From CAKUFA01 sp963646285 (GTDB lineage: Bacteria; Bacillota; Clostridia; Christensenellales; Aristaeellaceae): a DNA stretch of 64,000 nucleotides. Positions 40,665 through 48,784 of the stretch are shown here, one piece after another. The position numbers and the translations under genes were made by a program. The notes under the pieces are model-generated. The model saw only the letters and a program-made list of their open reading frames with translations. It ran no database searches and was not told the origin of the DNA. Each line of letters begins with the position of its first letter. The stretch's first letter is position 1. The stretch is from NCBI GenBank assembly GCA_963646285.1, contig CAVIWF010000001.1:74434-138433 (forward strand). Reading direction: 5' to 3'.

Positions 40665-41054
40665 ATGAGTTATCAGAGAATCGACCGTATTTCCGAAGAA
40701 GTCCGCCGGGAAGTGGATCGAATCATTCGGGAGGAATTGAACGATCCCCGCATCAGCGGCACCTTTTCCGTGACCCGGGCAGAAGTGACCCGTGACCTGC
40801 GCTATGCAAAGATTTATGTCAGCGTGCTGGAAGATGATAAGCGGGATGACCTGATGAAGGCACTGAAGAGCGCCTCCGGCTATATCCGCCGTGCACTGGG
40901 CAAGCAGATGCTGATTCGCTACAGCCCGGAAATGAGCTTTGTCAGCGATCAGAACATTGCCTATGGCGTGCACATTGCCAAGGTGCTGGCGGATGCACAG
41001 AAGTCGGAAGGGACTGACGAACATGGAACGGAAGAACACGAAACTGAAGCGTGA
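40665..41054 (+). CDS. rbfA: Ribosome-binding factor A
   Basis: I choose the ATG at 40665 (MSYQRIDRISEEVRREV), six bases after AAAGGA; a TTG upstream and another ATG at 40650 would add residues not seen in the family. The 129-residue protein has the KH-like core (RIIREELNDPRISGTFSVTRAEVTRDLRYAKIYVSVL) of RbfA, which binds the 30S subunit during maturation and cold adaptation. The tail is acidic and rich in His/Glu. The nrnA gene overlaps its end by 32 bases. Confidence 0.95.
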   Translation: MSYQRIDRISEEVRREVDRIIREELNDPRISGTFSVTRAEVTRDLRYAKIYVSVLEDDKRDDLMKALKSASGYIRRALGKQMLIRYSPEMSFVSDQNIAYGVHIAKVLADAQKSEGTDEHGTEEHETEA

Positions 41055-42024
41055 CCCGGAGACCATTGCCAAGGCCATTATGCCTGCAAAAACCATTGCC
41101 CTGTGCTCCCATGTGAACCCGGACGGGGATACCATCGGCAGCACTCTGGCACTGCGGTTGGGGCTTCAGCAGCTGGGCAAACAGGTTTCGGTTTTCTGCC
41201 AGGATAAGATACCGGATAATTTGTCCTTTATGACAGGGGCAGATGCCTACTTGACGGCAGACAAGGCTGCCGCCCATTATGACCTGACCATCGCTGTGGA
41301 TGCGGCAGATGCGGCACGGCTGGGTACCAGTGAAGTGCTGCTGAAGCGTGCTGATCATACGGCCCAGGTGGATCATCATGGCACCAATCCATGCTATGCA
41401 GAGGAGAATGATATTGATCCCAATGCGTCAGCCACAGCCCTGCTCGTTCGTGAATTGCTGGTTCTGCTCCATGTGACCATCACCCGGGAAATTGCCATGT
41501 GCCTGTATTGCGGCATTTCAACGGATACGGGAAACTTTGCCTTCACTAACACCACCCCGGAGGCCTTGCGCATGGCGGCGGATTTGTTGGAAATGTGCGA
41601 TCTGCCCTTGGCAAAGATGAATCGGATCCTGTTCCAGCAGCGGAGCAAGGCACAGACCCTGCTGATTGGCCGTGCACTGGATACCATGACCTTTGAGGCA
41701 GACGGCCGCATTGCGGTGATTACGCTGACCCAAAAGGACATGGAAGATTGCGGCGCACTGCCGGAGCATACGGAAACCATTGTGAATTACGGCCTGAATG
41801 TAGAGGGCGCAAAGTTTGCTGTGATGGCAAGGGAGCTGGACAGCGGGCGCACCAAGTTTTCCTTGCGTGCTGTTGAACCCTATACGGTGGATAATGTGGC
41901 GAAAATGATGGGCGGCGGCGGCCATGAATTGGCGGCAGGCTGCACCATTGATGCACCCTTGCAGGTGGCAGTCAGCCGGGTTGTAGCAGCCATGAAAGAT
42001 GAAATGAACGGAGCTACTGCATGA
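41023..42024 (+). CDS. nrnA: Bifunctional oligoribonuclease/PAP phosphatase NrnA (DHH family)
   Basis: The 333-residue protein starts at ATG 41023 (MERKNTKLKRDPE) after GGAAGGGA inside rbfA. The DHH family motifs are clear: HVNPDGDTIGS, DAADAARLG and VDHHGTNPCY, with CLYCGISTDTGNF later and the DHHA1 motif GGGGHELAAGC near the C-terminus. NrnA degrades short RNA oligomers and 3'-phosphoadenosine 5'-phosphate. It commonly lies between rbfA and truB in Firmicutes, as here. Translation is probably coupled with rbfA and, by a four-base overlap, with truB. Confidence 0.96.
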   Translation: MERKNTKLKRDPETIAKAIMPAKTIALCSHVNPDGDTIGSTLALRLGLQQLGKQVSVFCQDKIPDNLSFMTGADAYLTADKAAAHYDLTIAVDAADAARLGTSEVLLKRADHTAQVDHHGTNPCYAEENDIDPNASATALLVRELLVLLHVTITREIAMCLYCGISTDTGNFAFTNTTPEALRMAADLLEMCDLPLAKMNRILFQQRSKAQTLLIGRALDTMTFEADGRIAVITLTQKDMEDCGALPEHTETIVNYGLNVEGAKFAVMARELDSGRTKFSLRAVEPYTVDNVAKMMGGGGHELAAGCTIDAPLQVAVSRVVAAMKDEMNGATA

Positions 42025-42920
42025 ACGGATTCCTGAACATTCTGAAGCCCCCGGGAATGACCTCGGCTGCCGTGGTGGGTCGTCTCCGTCGCCTGACGGG
42101 GGAGAAGCGAATCGGTCATGCCGGAACCCTGGATCCTGAGGCGGCAGGCGTGCTGCCGATCATGATTGGCAAGGCAGCCCGCCTGTTTGATTATCTGGTG
42201 GACAAGGAAAAGACCTATGTTGCTGAGGTCGCCTTCGGCGCAGCCACGGATACCCAGGATGCCACCGGCAAGGTGATTGCCGTGGGGGATCATTATCCTG
42301 TGCGGGAACAGGTGGAAAAGGCTGCACAGACTTTGACGGGGGATATTTGGCAGCAACCCAGTGCTTATTCTGCCATCAAAAAAGACGGAACGCCCTTGTA
42401 CGCCCTTGCTCGGAAGGGTGAGGAGGTAGAGGTTCCCAAGCGGCTGGTGCATGTGGAAAGCATCCAAGTGGGGGAGGAACAGCCGGAACACGGCTTTCTG
42501 ATGACCATTCACTGCGGCCGGGGGACGTATATTCGTTCCATTTGTCATGATATGGGACAAATGCTGGATTGCCCTGCGCATATGCGGTTCTTGCTCCGTG
42601 CGCAAAGCGGTGCGTTTGATCTGGAGACAGCCATGACCTTGGAGGAAGCAGAAGCCCTTGCGGCGGAAGGTAAGCTGGCGGAGCATCTGATTCCCTTGGA
42701 TGCGCCCATTGGGCATATGCCGAAGGTGGATGTACCGGCGTCCCTTTATAAGCGTGTGGTCAACGGCGCAAAACTGCCCATCCTTCCCGGCACACCGGCA
42801 GAAGGCGAGGCTGTGCGAGTGTATGCTCAAGGAGCGTTTTGGGGCATTGCAGCCCGTGAAGGCAAGGAACTATGCTGGCGTGCCTTGCTGGCACCGGAAG
42901 GGGAGGAAACACACCCATGA
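42021..42920 (+). CDS. truB: tRNA pseudouridine-55 synthase
   Basis: The 299-residue protein starts in an ATGA overlap with nrnA. The N-terminal GFLNILKPPGMTSAAVV and the catalytic motif HAGTLDPEAAGVLPI, with the active Asp at about 39, identify TruB; YSAIKKDGTPLYALARKG and GTYIRSICHDMGQML follow. It makes pseudouridine at position 55 of tRNAs. The C-terminal part is PUA-like. The ribF start overlaps its stop by four bases. Confidence 0.97.
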   Translation: MNGFLNILKPPGMTSAAVVGRLRRLTGEKRIGHAGTLDPEAAGVLPIMIGKAARLFDYLVDKEKTYVAEVAFGAATDTQDATGKVIAVGDHYPVREQVEKAAQTLTGDIWQQPSAYSAIKKDGTPLYALARKGEEVEVPKRLVHVESIQVGEEQPEHGFLMTIHCGRGTYIRSICHDMGQMLDCPAHMRFLLRAQSGAFDLETAMTLEEAEALAAEGKLAEHLIPLDAPIGHMPKVDVPASLYKRVVNGAKLPILPGTPAEGEAVRVYAQGAFWGIAAREGKELCWRALLAPEGEETHP

Positions 42921-43834
42921 AAATTCTGCGTGATCCTGCGAGTACGTCGCCCTGTGTGATGGTGCTGGGCACTTTTGACGGGGTGCACCGTGGACATCAG
43001 GCCTTGCTGATGGCAGGCAACGAGCTGGCGGAAAAGTATCATTTGCCGCTGAACGTGTGCACTTTCGAGCCCCATCCTTTGCAGGTACTTCGCCCGGAGG
43101 CGGCACCGCCGCTGCTGACCACTTTGCCGGAGAGAGCAGTGCTGATGGCAGGCTTCGGCGTGGAGAATCTCTGCGTAACCACCTTTACCAAGCAGGTGGC
43201 TGCCCAGGAGCCGGAAGCCTACTTGCAGGATTTGTTCGACCGCTATCATCCCAAGGCACTGGTGTGCGGGTTTAATCACACCTTCGGCGCTTACGGCCGG
43301 GGAAATGGGGAAACAATTCGCCGGTGGTGCGCAGATCACGACTGCGAGGCGATTATTGTGCCCAACGTGGTGCTGGACGGTGCTACGGTCAGCTCTACCC
43401 GCATTCGAGGTTTGTTGGAGGCCGGTGAAATCACGGAAGCCACCCGGCTCATGGGGCACTGGTACACCATGAGCGGCAGGGTCATGGATGGAAAACACAT
43501 CGGCCGCACCATGGGCTATCCTACGGCCAACATGGATCCCCCAAAGGGCAAGGTGTTTCCTGCCTATGGGGTGTACGCCTGCTACCTTACGGCAGAGGAG
43601 AAGATTTATCCGGCAGTGGTGAATGTGGGTCGCCATCCCACCCTGCCGGAAGGCAGCATTACCGTGGAGGCTCACGTGCTGGATGCCTGCCTGATGCTTT
43701 ATGGCAAGAAGATTCGGCTGGATTTTCTGCGCTTCCAGCGTCCGGAACAGCTTTTTTCCGGCGTGGAGGAGCTGCGGGCACAGATCACCCGGGACGCTGG
43801 GGATGCCAAGGCTTATTTCGCCTCCCTGCGGTAA
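42917..43834 (+). CDS. ribF: Bifunctional riboflavin kinase/FAD synthetase
   Basis: The 305-residue protein starts at ATG 42917 (MKILRDPASTSPCV), ten bases after GGGGAGG, overlapping truB by four bases. The FAD-synthetase domain has LGTFDGVHRGHQALL and GFNHTFG, with SSTRIRGLLEAGEI; the riboflavin kinase domain has GRTMGYPTANM and GVYACYL. It makes FMN and FAD. It closes the nusA-infB operon, as is usual; no terminator is evident before the following pseudogene. Confidence 0.97.
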   Translation: MKILRDPASTSPCVMVLGTFDGVHRGHQALLMAGNELAEKYHLPLNVCTFEPHPLQVLRPEAAPPLLTTLPERAVLMAGFGVENLCVTTFTKQVAAQEPEAYLQDLFDRYHPKALVCGFNHTFGAYGRGNGETIRRWCADHDCEAIIVPNVVLDGATVSSTRIRGLLEAGEITEATRLMGHWYTMSGRVMDGKHIGRTMGYPTANMDPPKGKVFPAYGVYACYLTAEEKIYPAVVNVGRHPTLPEGSITVEAHVLDACLMLYGKKIRLDFLRFQRPEQLFSGVEELRAQITRDAGDAKAYFASLR

Positions 43835-43885
43835 AGCAACAGATCGCCTGAAAGAGCTTTTACATCACAGCCGAGGACAAGCACC

Positions 43886-44654
43886 ATGCGTATGCTGAAA
43901 AACGATATTCCGATGCTGGAATGTGATTTTCATCCTGCTGCTGTCATCATGCCGGATCGTGAAAACTTGGATTTGAAGTTGCCTGCCAAGGCGGTCTTTG
44001 CCTTTCTGGGTGAAGCTGTGGATATCAATATGCACAGGCACATCACGCTGAAATGGCAGCGCATTTTGTTTCTGCAACGAAGCACGATCCCGCTTAAATC
44101 ATGGGAAAAATGGACAGAAGATTTGCCTGATGCAGGCTCCAGTCGGAACGCCTGACACCACTCAAATTCTGGACTGGCTTATCGCTCATGGGGTGAAGGA
44201 GTTTATCAGCGGCGGTTCCTGCGGTGTTTTAGCGCCCATCGAGGAAGATGCGTTTTCTGTGTCCCATAAGACCCTCAGAGATGAAGAAACTTCCTATCAC
44301 TATTTACCGCCCTCTCCCTTTGCCCAGGTATCGGAGACAGAACGAGGGGCGATTGAAAAAACACTGAAGCGCCACAACCTGAGCTGTATCGAAGTGATCA
44401 CCTGGTCAACCGATGGCTTTTACCGGGAAACAAAGGAGAAAGTCGAATACCGTAGAATCGAAGGATGCGCTGTTGTTGAAATGGAATGTTTCGCACTGGC
44501 AGCCTGTGCCCAGTTGAAAGGAAATGTCTGGGGCGAGTTGCTTTTTACCGCAGACGCCCTTGCAGATGCTGAACATTATGATGAAGGAAACTTGGGCGGC
44601 AATTCCGTGGAATGCGCCATGGAATAGTGTGTCGAAGCAGTGCTTAATATCTGA
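43886..44654 (+). pseudogene. Broken nucleoside phosphorylase gene
   Basis: Three reading frames must be joined to restore a phosphorylase of about 255 residues (uridine/purine nucleoside phosphorylase type). The frame at 43886 gives MRMLKNDIPMLECD...AKAVFAFLGEAVD; a shift near 44020-44028 leads to YAQAHHAEMAAHFVSATKHDPA; a second shift near 44093-44100 leads to the frame with QAPVGTPDTTQILDWLIAHG, FISGGSCGVL and AVVEMECFALAA. A TAG at 44625 cuts off the last codons (CVEAVLNI, stop at 44652). Two frameshifts and a nonsense codon together make a sequencing error unlikely. No ribosome site restarts translation at 44130. Confidence 0.85.
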
Positions 44655-44746
44655 CGGTGCAGGACGGTTTTCCAGACTGAATGCAGTCATTGCTTACAGG
44701 AAAGGCAACACTCTGCAGCCGGTACATTTATGGAAATTCAATGGAA

Positions 44747-45613
44747 TTAGTGCGCACTAAACAACCCCTCCATCTCCTGCACAAAGGCGTTCACGAAATC
44801 CTGCACGACATGGCTGGAGGCACGGCTGTTTTCCGACCAGCGAAGGATCAGCTTTCTGCCGCAAGCGGGGCTTGTTACTTTCAGCAGGGCAATGCCGTCG
44901 CCTGCGTCTCCCCATGTTCTCTCCGGCCAGAAGCCTACACCGCACCCCAGGGAAATCAGGTTCCGCACCGTGGCAGGACTGTCTCCTTCAAAGGAGCTTC
45001 GGGGGACGAAGCCCGCTTGATGACACCAGGAGGTGCATAAATCCGTGTACTTCCGATTGCCTGCTAAGGTAATGAAGGTTTCTTCACGTACTTTTTTTAA
45101 GGAAATGCTGTCGTCCTGCGCCCAGACCGATTCCTTGGGTACCGCCAGATACACCGGCTCGGAAAAGGTTAGCCCGCCGGTGACGGTTTCGTTCATGTCG
45201 CAGGTATCAATCACCATGTCGGCTCCGGAGCCGCTTTCATCCAGCATTAAGTCGAAGCGGCACTGAGGGTGGGCGGCACGGTAATTCACCACGCAGGCGG
45301 TGGCAAAGGTGGAGGCAGCCAGCAGCTTCAGCCGAATGGTGGTGCTTTCGCCGTGAGCCAGCTGATGAAGCTGCTCGGGAATAGCGTCTAACTTGCTTAG
45401 AGGTTCTGCCAACATTTCATGCAAGACTCTGCCAAAGGCTGTCAGCTCAATGTTGCGGCCTTTCTTTGTGATTAGCGGATACCCCAGCTCTGCTTCCAGC
45501 TTGCGGATGGATTTCGTAAGCGCAGGCTGGGCAATATGCAGTTCCTCTGCAGCCCGTGTGACGTGCTCTTTTTCGGCCACGGCCATAAAGTATCGAAGCT
45601 GATTGAGTTCCAT
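44747..45613 (-). CDS. LysR-family transcriptional regulator
   Basis: The 288-residue protein starts at ATG 45613 (MELNQLRYFMAVAEKEHVTRAAEELHIAQPAL), behind GGAGGAAGA; the frame continues upstream without a start signal. The first 60 residues are the winged-helix of LysR regulators and the rest is the effector-binding domain. It is divergent from a MATE exporter gene, so it probably controls that gene and itself in response to an exported compound. A LysR-type palindrome lies in the gap (45629-45643). Confidence 0.93.
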   Translation of the reverse strand: MELNQLRYFMAVAEKEHVTRAAEELHIAQPALTKSIRKLEAELGYPLITKKGRNIELTAFGRVLHEMLAEPLSKLDAIPEQLHQLAHGESTTIRLKLLAASTFATACVVNYRAAHPQCRFDLMLDESGSGADMVIDTCDMNETVTGGLTFSEPVYLAVPKESVWAQDDSISLKKVREETFITLAGNRKYTDLCTSWCHQAGFVPRSSFEGDSPATVRNLISLGCGVGFWPERTWGDAGDGIALLKVTSPACGRKLILRWSENSRASSHVVQDFVNAFVQEMEGLFSAH

Positions 45614-45628
45614 CCTCTTCCTCCATTC

Positions 45629-45643
45629 ATAACCGATGGTTAT
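45629..45643. promoter_or_regulatory. Candidate LysR box
   Basis: ATAACCGATGGTTAT is a palindrome of the T-N11-A type used by LysR regulators. It lies 15 bases upstream of the LysR start and 112 bases upstream of the MATE gene. Confidence 0.65.
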
Positions 45644-45754
45644 CAATTTCGGTTTAATGATATATTTTACATTCGTCTCTGTCAAGCTTACAATATCCGT
45701 TGCGGCTGAAAACCGCACACTTCCAATGCCTGAATAAATGGAGGCTTTTCACAC

Positions 45755-47107
45755 ATGAAGGATCTTACCACAGGACATCCGGGCAAGGTATTGTTCAGCT
45801 ATATCTTGCCTCTTTTTGGGTCGATTATTTTCCAGCAGCTGTACAACGTGGCAGACAGCTTCGTGGCTGGCCGGTACATCGGCACAGCTGCACTGGCTGC
45901 GGTGGGCAATTCCTATGAAATTACCCTGATCTACATCGCCATGGCCATGGGCTGCAACATCGGCGCATCTGTTATCACCGCCGATTTCTACGGTCAGAAG
46001 CGGTATGGCAATGTCCGCACCTGTGTGCATACGGCATTGATCTTTTCTGCTGTGATGGGTCTTGTGCTGACGCTGATTGGCGTCTGCGTTTCCCCGTGGC
46101 TGCTGGGGCTGATCAACACCCCTGCGGAAGTCTTTGCGGATTCTGAATTGTACCTGAACATCTACCTGATGGGCTACGTTTTTCTGCTGATTTATAATGT
46201 AGCAACAGGTATTTTCTCCGCCCTGGGCGATTCCCAAACGCCTTTCTGGTTCCTGGCGGTCAGCTCTGTTTCCAACATTTTTGTGGATATTCTGTTTGTG
46301 AAGGAATTCCACATGGGTGTTGCCGGTGTTGCTTGGGCAACATTCCTGTGCCAGAGCCTGAGCGGCATCGCTGCTTTGGTTGCCATCCTGAAGAAGGTGC
46401 ACACCCTGAAGCATGAAGGCGACAGCCACCTGTTCTCTTTCCCCATCCTGTGGAAAATCCTCCATGTGGCCATTCCTAGTGCTTTCCAGCAGGGTTTCAT
46501 TTCCGTTGGCAACATCATCATCCAGAGTGTGATCAATTCCTTCGGCACGGCAGCCATGGGCGGCTATGCTGCGGCCATTAAGCTGAACAACATGACGATC
46601 ACCTCCATCACCGCTATTTCCAATGGCTTGAGCAACTACTCCGCCCAGAACATCGGTGCAGGCAAAAAGGAGCGGGTACACTCCGGCTCCATGTGGGGCT
46701 GGCTCCTTAGCGGCGGCTTTGCGGTGCTGTTTACCGCTGTGTATCTGATTTTCAGCAACCAGTTGATCGGCCTGTTCATTACCGATGGGGATGCGGAAGC
46801 AACGCAAATCGGCGTCAACTTCCTGCGGATTGTAACGCCCTTCTACCTTGTGGTGGCGACGAAGCTGACCTTCGACGGCATCCTCCGTGGTGCACAGCAG
46901 ATGGCTGTGTTCATGATTTCTACCTCTACGGACCTGATCCTTCGTGTGACGCTGACATGGGTGTTCTCCGGCATTTGGCAGGTTACCGGCATCTGGATGT
47001 CCTGGCCGGTAGGCTGGATCGTTGGCACGATTATTTCCGTACTGCTCTACCGCCGCTGGCATAAGAAGTACCTTCTGTCAAAGTCCCCTTCGCCCATTGT
47101 GGAATAA
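45755..47107 (+). CDS. MATE-family efflux transporter
   Basis: The 450-residue membrane protein starts at ATG 45755. About 12 helices in two equal bundles are visible; the opening KVLFSYILPLFGSIIFQQLYNVADSFVAGRYIGTAALAAVG and the second-half SVGNIIIQSVINSFGTAAMGGYAAA are hallmark MATE repeats (DinF/NorM-like group). It exports drugs or metabolites in exchange for Na+ or H+. No strong ribosome site precedes the ATG (TGGAGG is 17 bases upstream). Likely controlled by the divergent LysR regulator. Confidence 0.94.
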   Translation: MKDLTTGHPGKVLFSYILPLFGSIIFQQLYNVADSFVAGRYIGTAALAAVGNSYEITLIYIAMAMGCNIGASVITADFYGQKRYGNVRTCVHTALIFSAVMGLVLTLIGVCVSPWLLGLINTPAEVFADSELYLNIYLMGYVFLLIYNVATGIFSALGDSQTPFWFLAVSSVSNIFVDILFVKEFHMGVAGVAWATFLCQSLSGIAALVAILKKVHTLKHEGDSHLFSFPILWKILHVAIPSAFQQGFISVGNIIIQSVINSFGTAAMGGYAAAIKLNNMTITSITAISNGLSNYSAQNIGAGKKERVHSGSMWGWLLSGGFAVLFTAVYLIFSNQLIGLFITDGDAEATQIGVNFLRIVTPFYLVVATKLTFDGILRGAQQMAVFMISTSTDLILRVTLTWVFSGIWQVTGIWMSWPVGWIVGTIISVLLYRRWHKKYLLSKSPSPIVE

Positions 47108-47116
47108 ACGCCATAC

Positions 47117-47157
47117 AAAAATGCCTCGCTCGTCCTGTGATGAGCGGGGCATTTTTG
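47117..47157. terminator. Bidirectional terminator between MATE gene and the znu operon
   Basis: AAAAATGCCTCGCTC (47117-47131) pairs with GAGCGGGGCATTTTT (47142-47156) with one mismatch. T-runs flank the stem on both strands. Confidence 0.9.
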
Positions 47158-48054
47158 TCAAAACAGATCCAGCATGGCATCCAGGTAGATGGCTTCTCGA
47201 ACTTCCAATTGATGTTCCGGCTTTACCATGTAGTACAGTAAAAACTCCAGCACCATGGCGCTGCCAAGGCCTCTTCCTTCCAGCTTGAACTGAGAAAAGC
47301 CCATGGGCAGGTAGATCTGCTGAATGTCGTCAATGCTGATGAAGCCCGGGTTCTTCATGGCCAAGGAGAAGCGGTAGCCATCCTTTGCGTGGGGAGCATG
47401 ACAATGATGCTCCACGTCCTCGCCGAGATTTTTCCGGCTGACAGCCTCATAGCATTGCTTCCGCTCCGTGCAGCCAAAGAAACAGCACTCGTTGCAGAGA
47501 AACTCTACCTTTGCCTTTAAGTCCGGGGGCAGGGCATTCAGCTGTTGAAAAGCCATGTTCAGCCGAAAATCCGGGACAATGTACCGGAAGGCGGAACGCT
47601 GGGCTTCCCGACAGAAATCATCGAAGGCTGTTAGCACTTTGGTGGTGGAGGAAACGCAGTACAGCTGGGGATAGTGAGCCGTTACGTAGTCCAGAAGCAA
47701 ATCGGAATGAAGAATGATGCCGTTTTGCGGATGGCTGCTTTCCGCAAAGAGCCTGCACAGGTCGTTGCATTTTCTGTCGGAAAGATGCTCCTCCTTCAGC
47801 AGAGAATTGCTGAAGGTTAGCCGTGCGGAAATGCCATATTCCTGCATAAGGGCAAGCACGGCTTTCGGGTCATTGTCGCCAAAGCCGACTCGGCCGCCGC
47901 CCCACAGGCAGTCCGCCGGGGCACCGTAAATGGAACCAATGGCGCACCATGGGTAAAAATATTCCCGGTGATCCCCATACAGGGGAAGGAAAAGCCGGTA
48001 CAGGTCATAGAATTCAAACAGTCCGGGCAAATGATAGAAAGCAATGGGCGACAT
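47158..48054 (-). CDS. Cys-rich protein, possibly U32-peptidase-like TIM barrel
   Basis: The 298-residue protein starts at ATG 48054 (MSPIAFYHLPGLFEFYDLY), eight bases after AAGGA at the stop of the preceding gene. Residues about 15-200 look like an alpha/beta barrel. A Cys cluster follows, with CNECCFFGCTERKQC near 205-219 and a HHCHAPH near 235-241, recalling the metal-binding part of U32-type proteins; a firm family assignment was not possible. It is the last gene of a five-gene operon that starts with znuC-znuB. No signal peptide or membrane segment. Confidence 0.6.
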   Translation of the reverse strand: MSPIAFYHLPGLFEFYDLYRLFLPLYGDHREYFYPWCAIGSIYGAPADCLWGGGRVGFGDNDPKAVLALMQEYGISARLTFSNSLLKEEHLSDRKCNDLCRLFAESSHPQNGIILHSDLLLDYVTAHYPQLYCVSSTTKVLTAFDDFCREAQRSAFRYIVPDFRLNMAFQQLNALPPDLKAKVEFLCNECCFFGCTERKQCYEAVSRKNLGEDVEHHCHAPHAKDGYRFSLAMKNPGFISIDDIQQIYLPMGFSQFKLEGRGLGSAMVLEFLLYYMVKPEHQLEVREAIYLDAMLDLF

Positions 48055-48064
48055 AGGCGTATCC

Positions 48065-48772
48065 TTACTTGCGATTTCGGCGGAAACCGGCTGCATCTAC
48101 ATATTCCTCGTGCCCCTTAAGCCATTTGGTATCCTTGTCTCCTACGATGCAGTAATCGCAGCGGTCGCAGTCCACACAGGTACCTGTGCGGATGAGCCGC
48201 AGGTGCAGTTGCTCCAAGGAAGGATAATCCACATTGCAAAGATAGGGCACCACATGGGTGTATCCATACTGCTTGGCAAACTCTGCCACCGGGCAGGAAG
48301 TGAAATCATACACAATGGGCTTTTCCGGATCAAAGGGCTGCAGATGCATATCATAATCGTGCCAAGCATCACACCGTTTCTTGGCTTTGGCAAAGGAAAG
48401 ATACATCAGCTTTTTCCAGAAGGGACGATTGCCGTCTGCAAACCGCAGCATACGGAAGGTTGGCAAAATCAGGTTCTCTTCCATGGCACCGATTTCGGCA
48501 GGGGAAACCGCATCCCGGCACACATCCCAGAAGCACATCAGGGCAATGGAATCGTACGTGCCCCCTTTGCCGTTGTGGAAGTTTTTCTTGCCCCCTAAGT
48601 CGGTGCGCCAGGTTTTTAGGCAGTCGGCGTATTTTTGCTGAAACTGTTCCCATCGGGCTTTCTGCTCTTCCGGCGGATAGTGCTTGGCGAGCATCAGCCG
48701 CATTTGCTTCTTGCAGGCGTTGGTATACACCACATGGCAGTCACGGTCAATGGGCAAATCCTTCTCTCGCAT
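48065..48772 (-). CDS. ATC hydrolase-like protein (L-2-amino-thiazoline-4-carboxylate hydrolase family)
   Basis: The 235-residue protein starts at ATG 48772 after AGGAGAAACC. The C-terminal half with CPVAEFAKQYGYTHVVPYLCNVDYPSLEQLH and the RTGTCVDCDRCDYCIVGD Cys cluster is typical of the L-2-amino-thiazoline-4-carboxylate hydrolase family (PF14196). In Pseudomonas that enzyme works in cysteine synthesis from a thiazoline; most relatives in anaerobes are uncharacterised and the Cys cluster suggests metal binding. It lies 12 bases after a glycosyltransferase-like gene and 10 bases before the Cys-rich gene. Confidence 0.75.
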   Translation of the reverse strand: MREKDLPIDRDCHVVYTNACKKQMRLMLAKHYPPEEQKARWEQFQQKYADCLKTWRTDLGGKKNFHNGKGGTYDSIALMCFWDVCRDAVSPAEIGAMEENLILPTFRMLRFADGNRPFWKKLMYLSFAKAKKRCDAWHDYDMHLQPFDPEKPIVYDFTSCPVAEFAKQYGYTHVVPYLCNVDYPSLEQLHLRLIRTGTCVDCDRCDYCIVGDKDTKWLKGHEEYVDAAGFRRNRK

Positions 48773-48784
48773 GGTTTCTCCTCC

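Noticed and set aside
44130..44627. Separate short phosphorylase gene starting at 44130
   Set aside because: The start lies within a conserved family segment, there is no ribosome site, and matching N-terminal parts occur in other frames just upstream, so it is part of a pseudogene.
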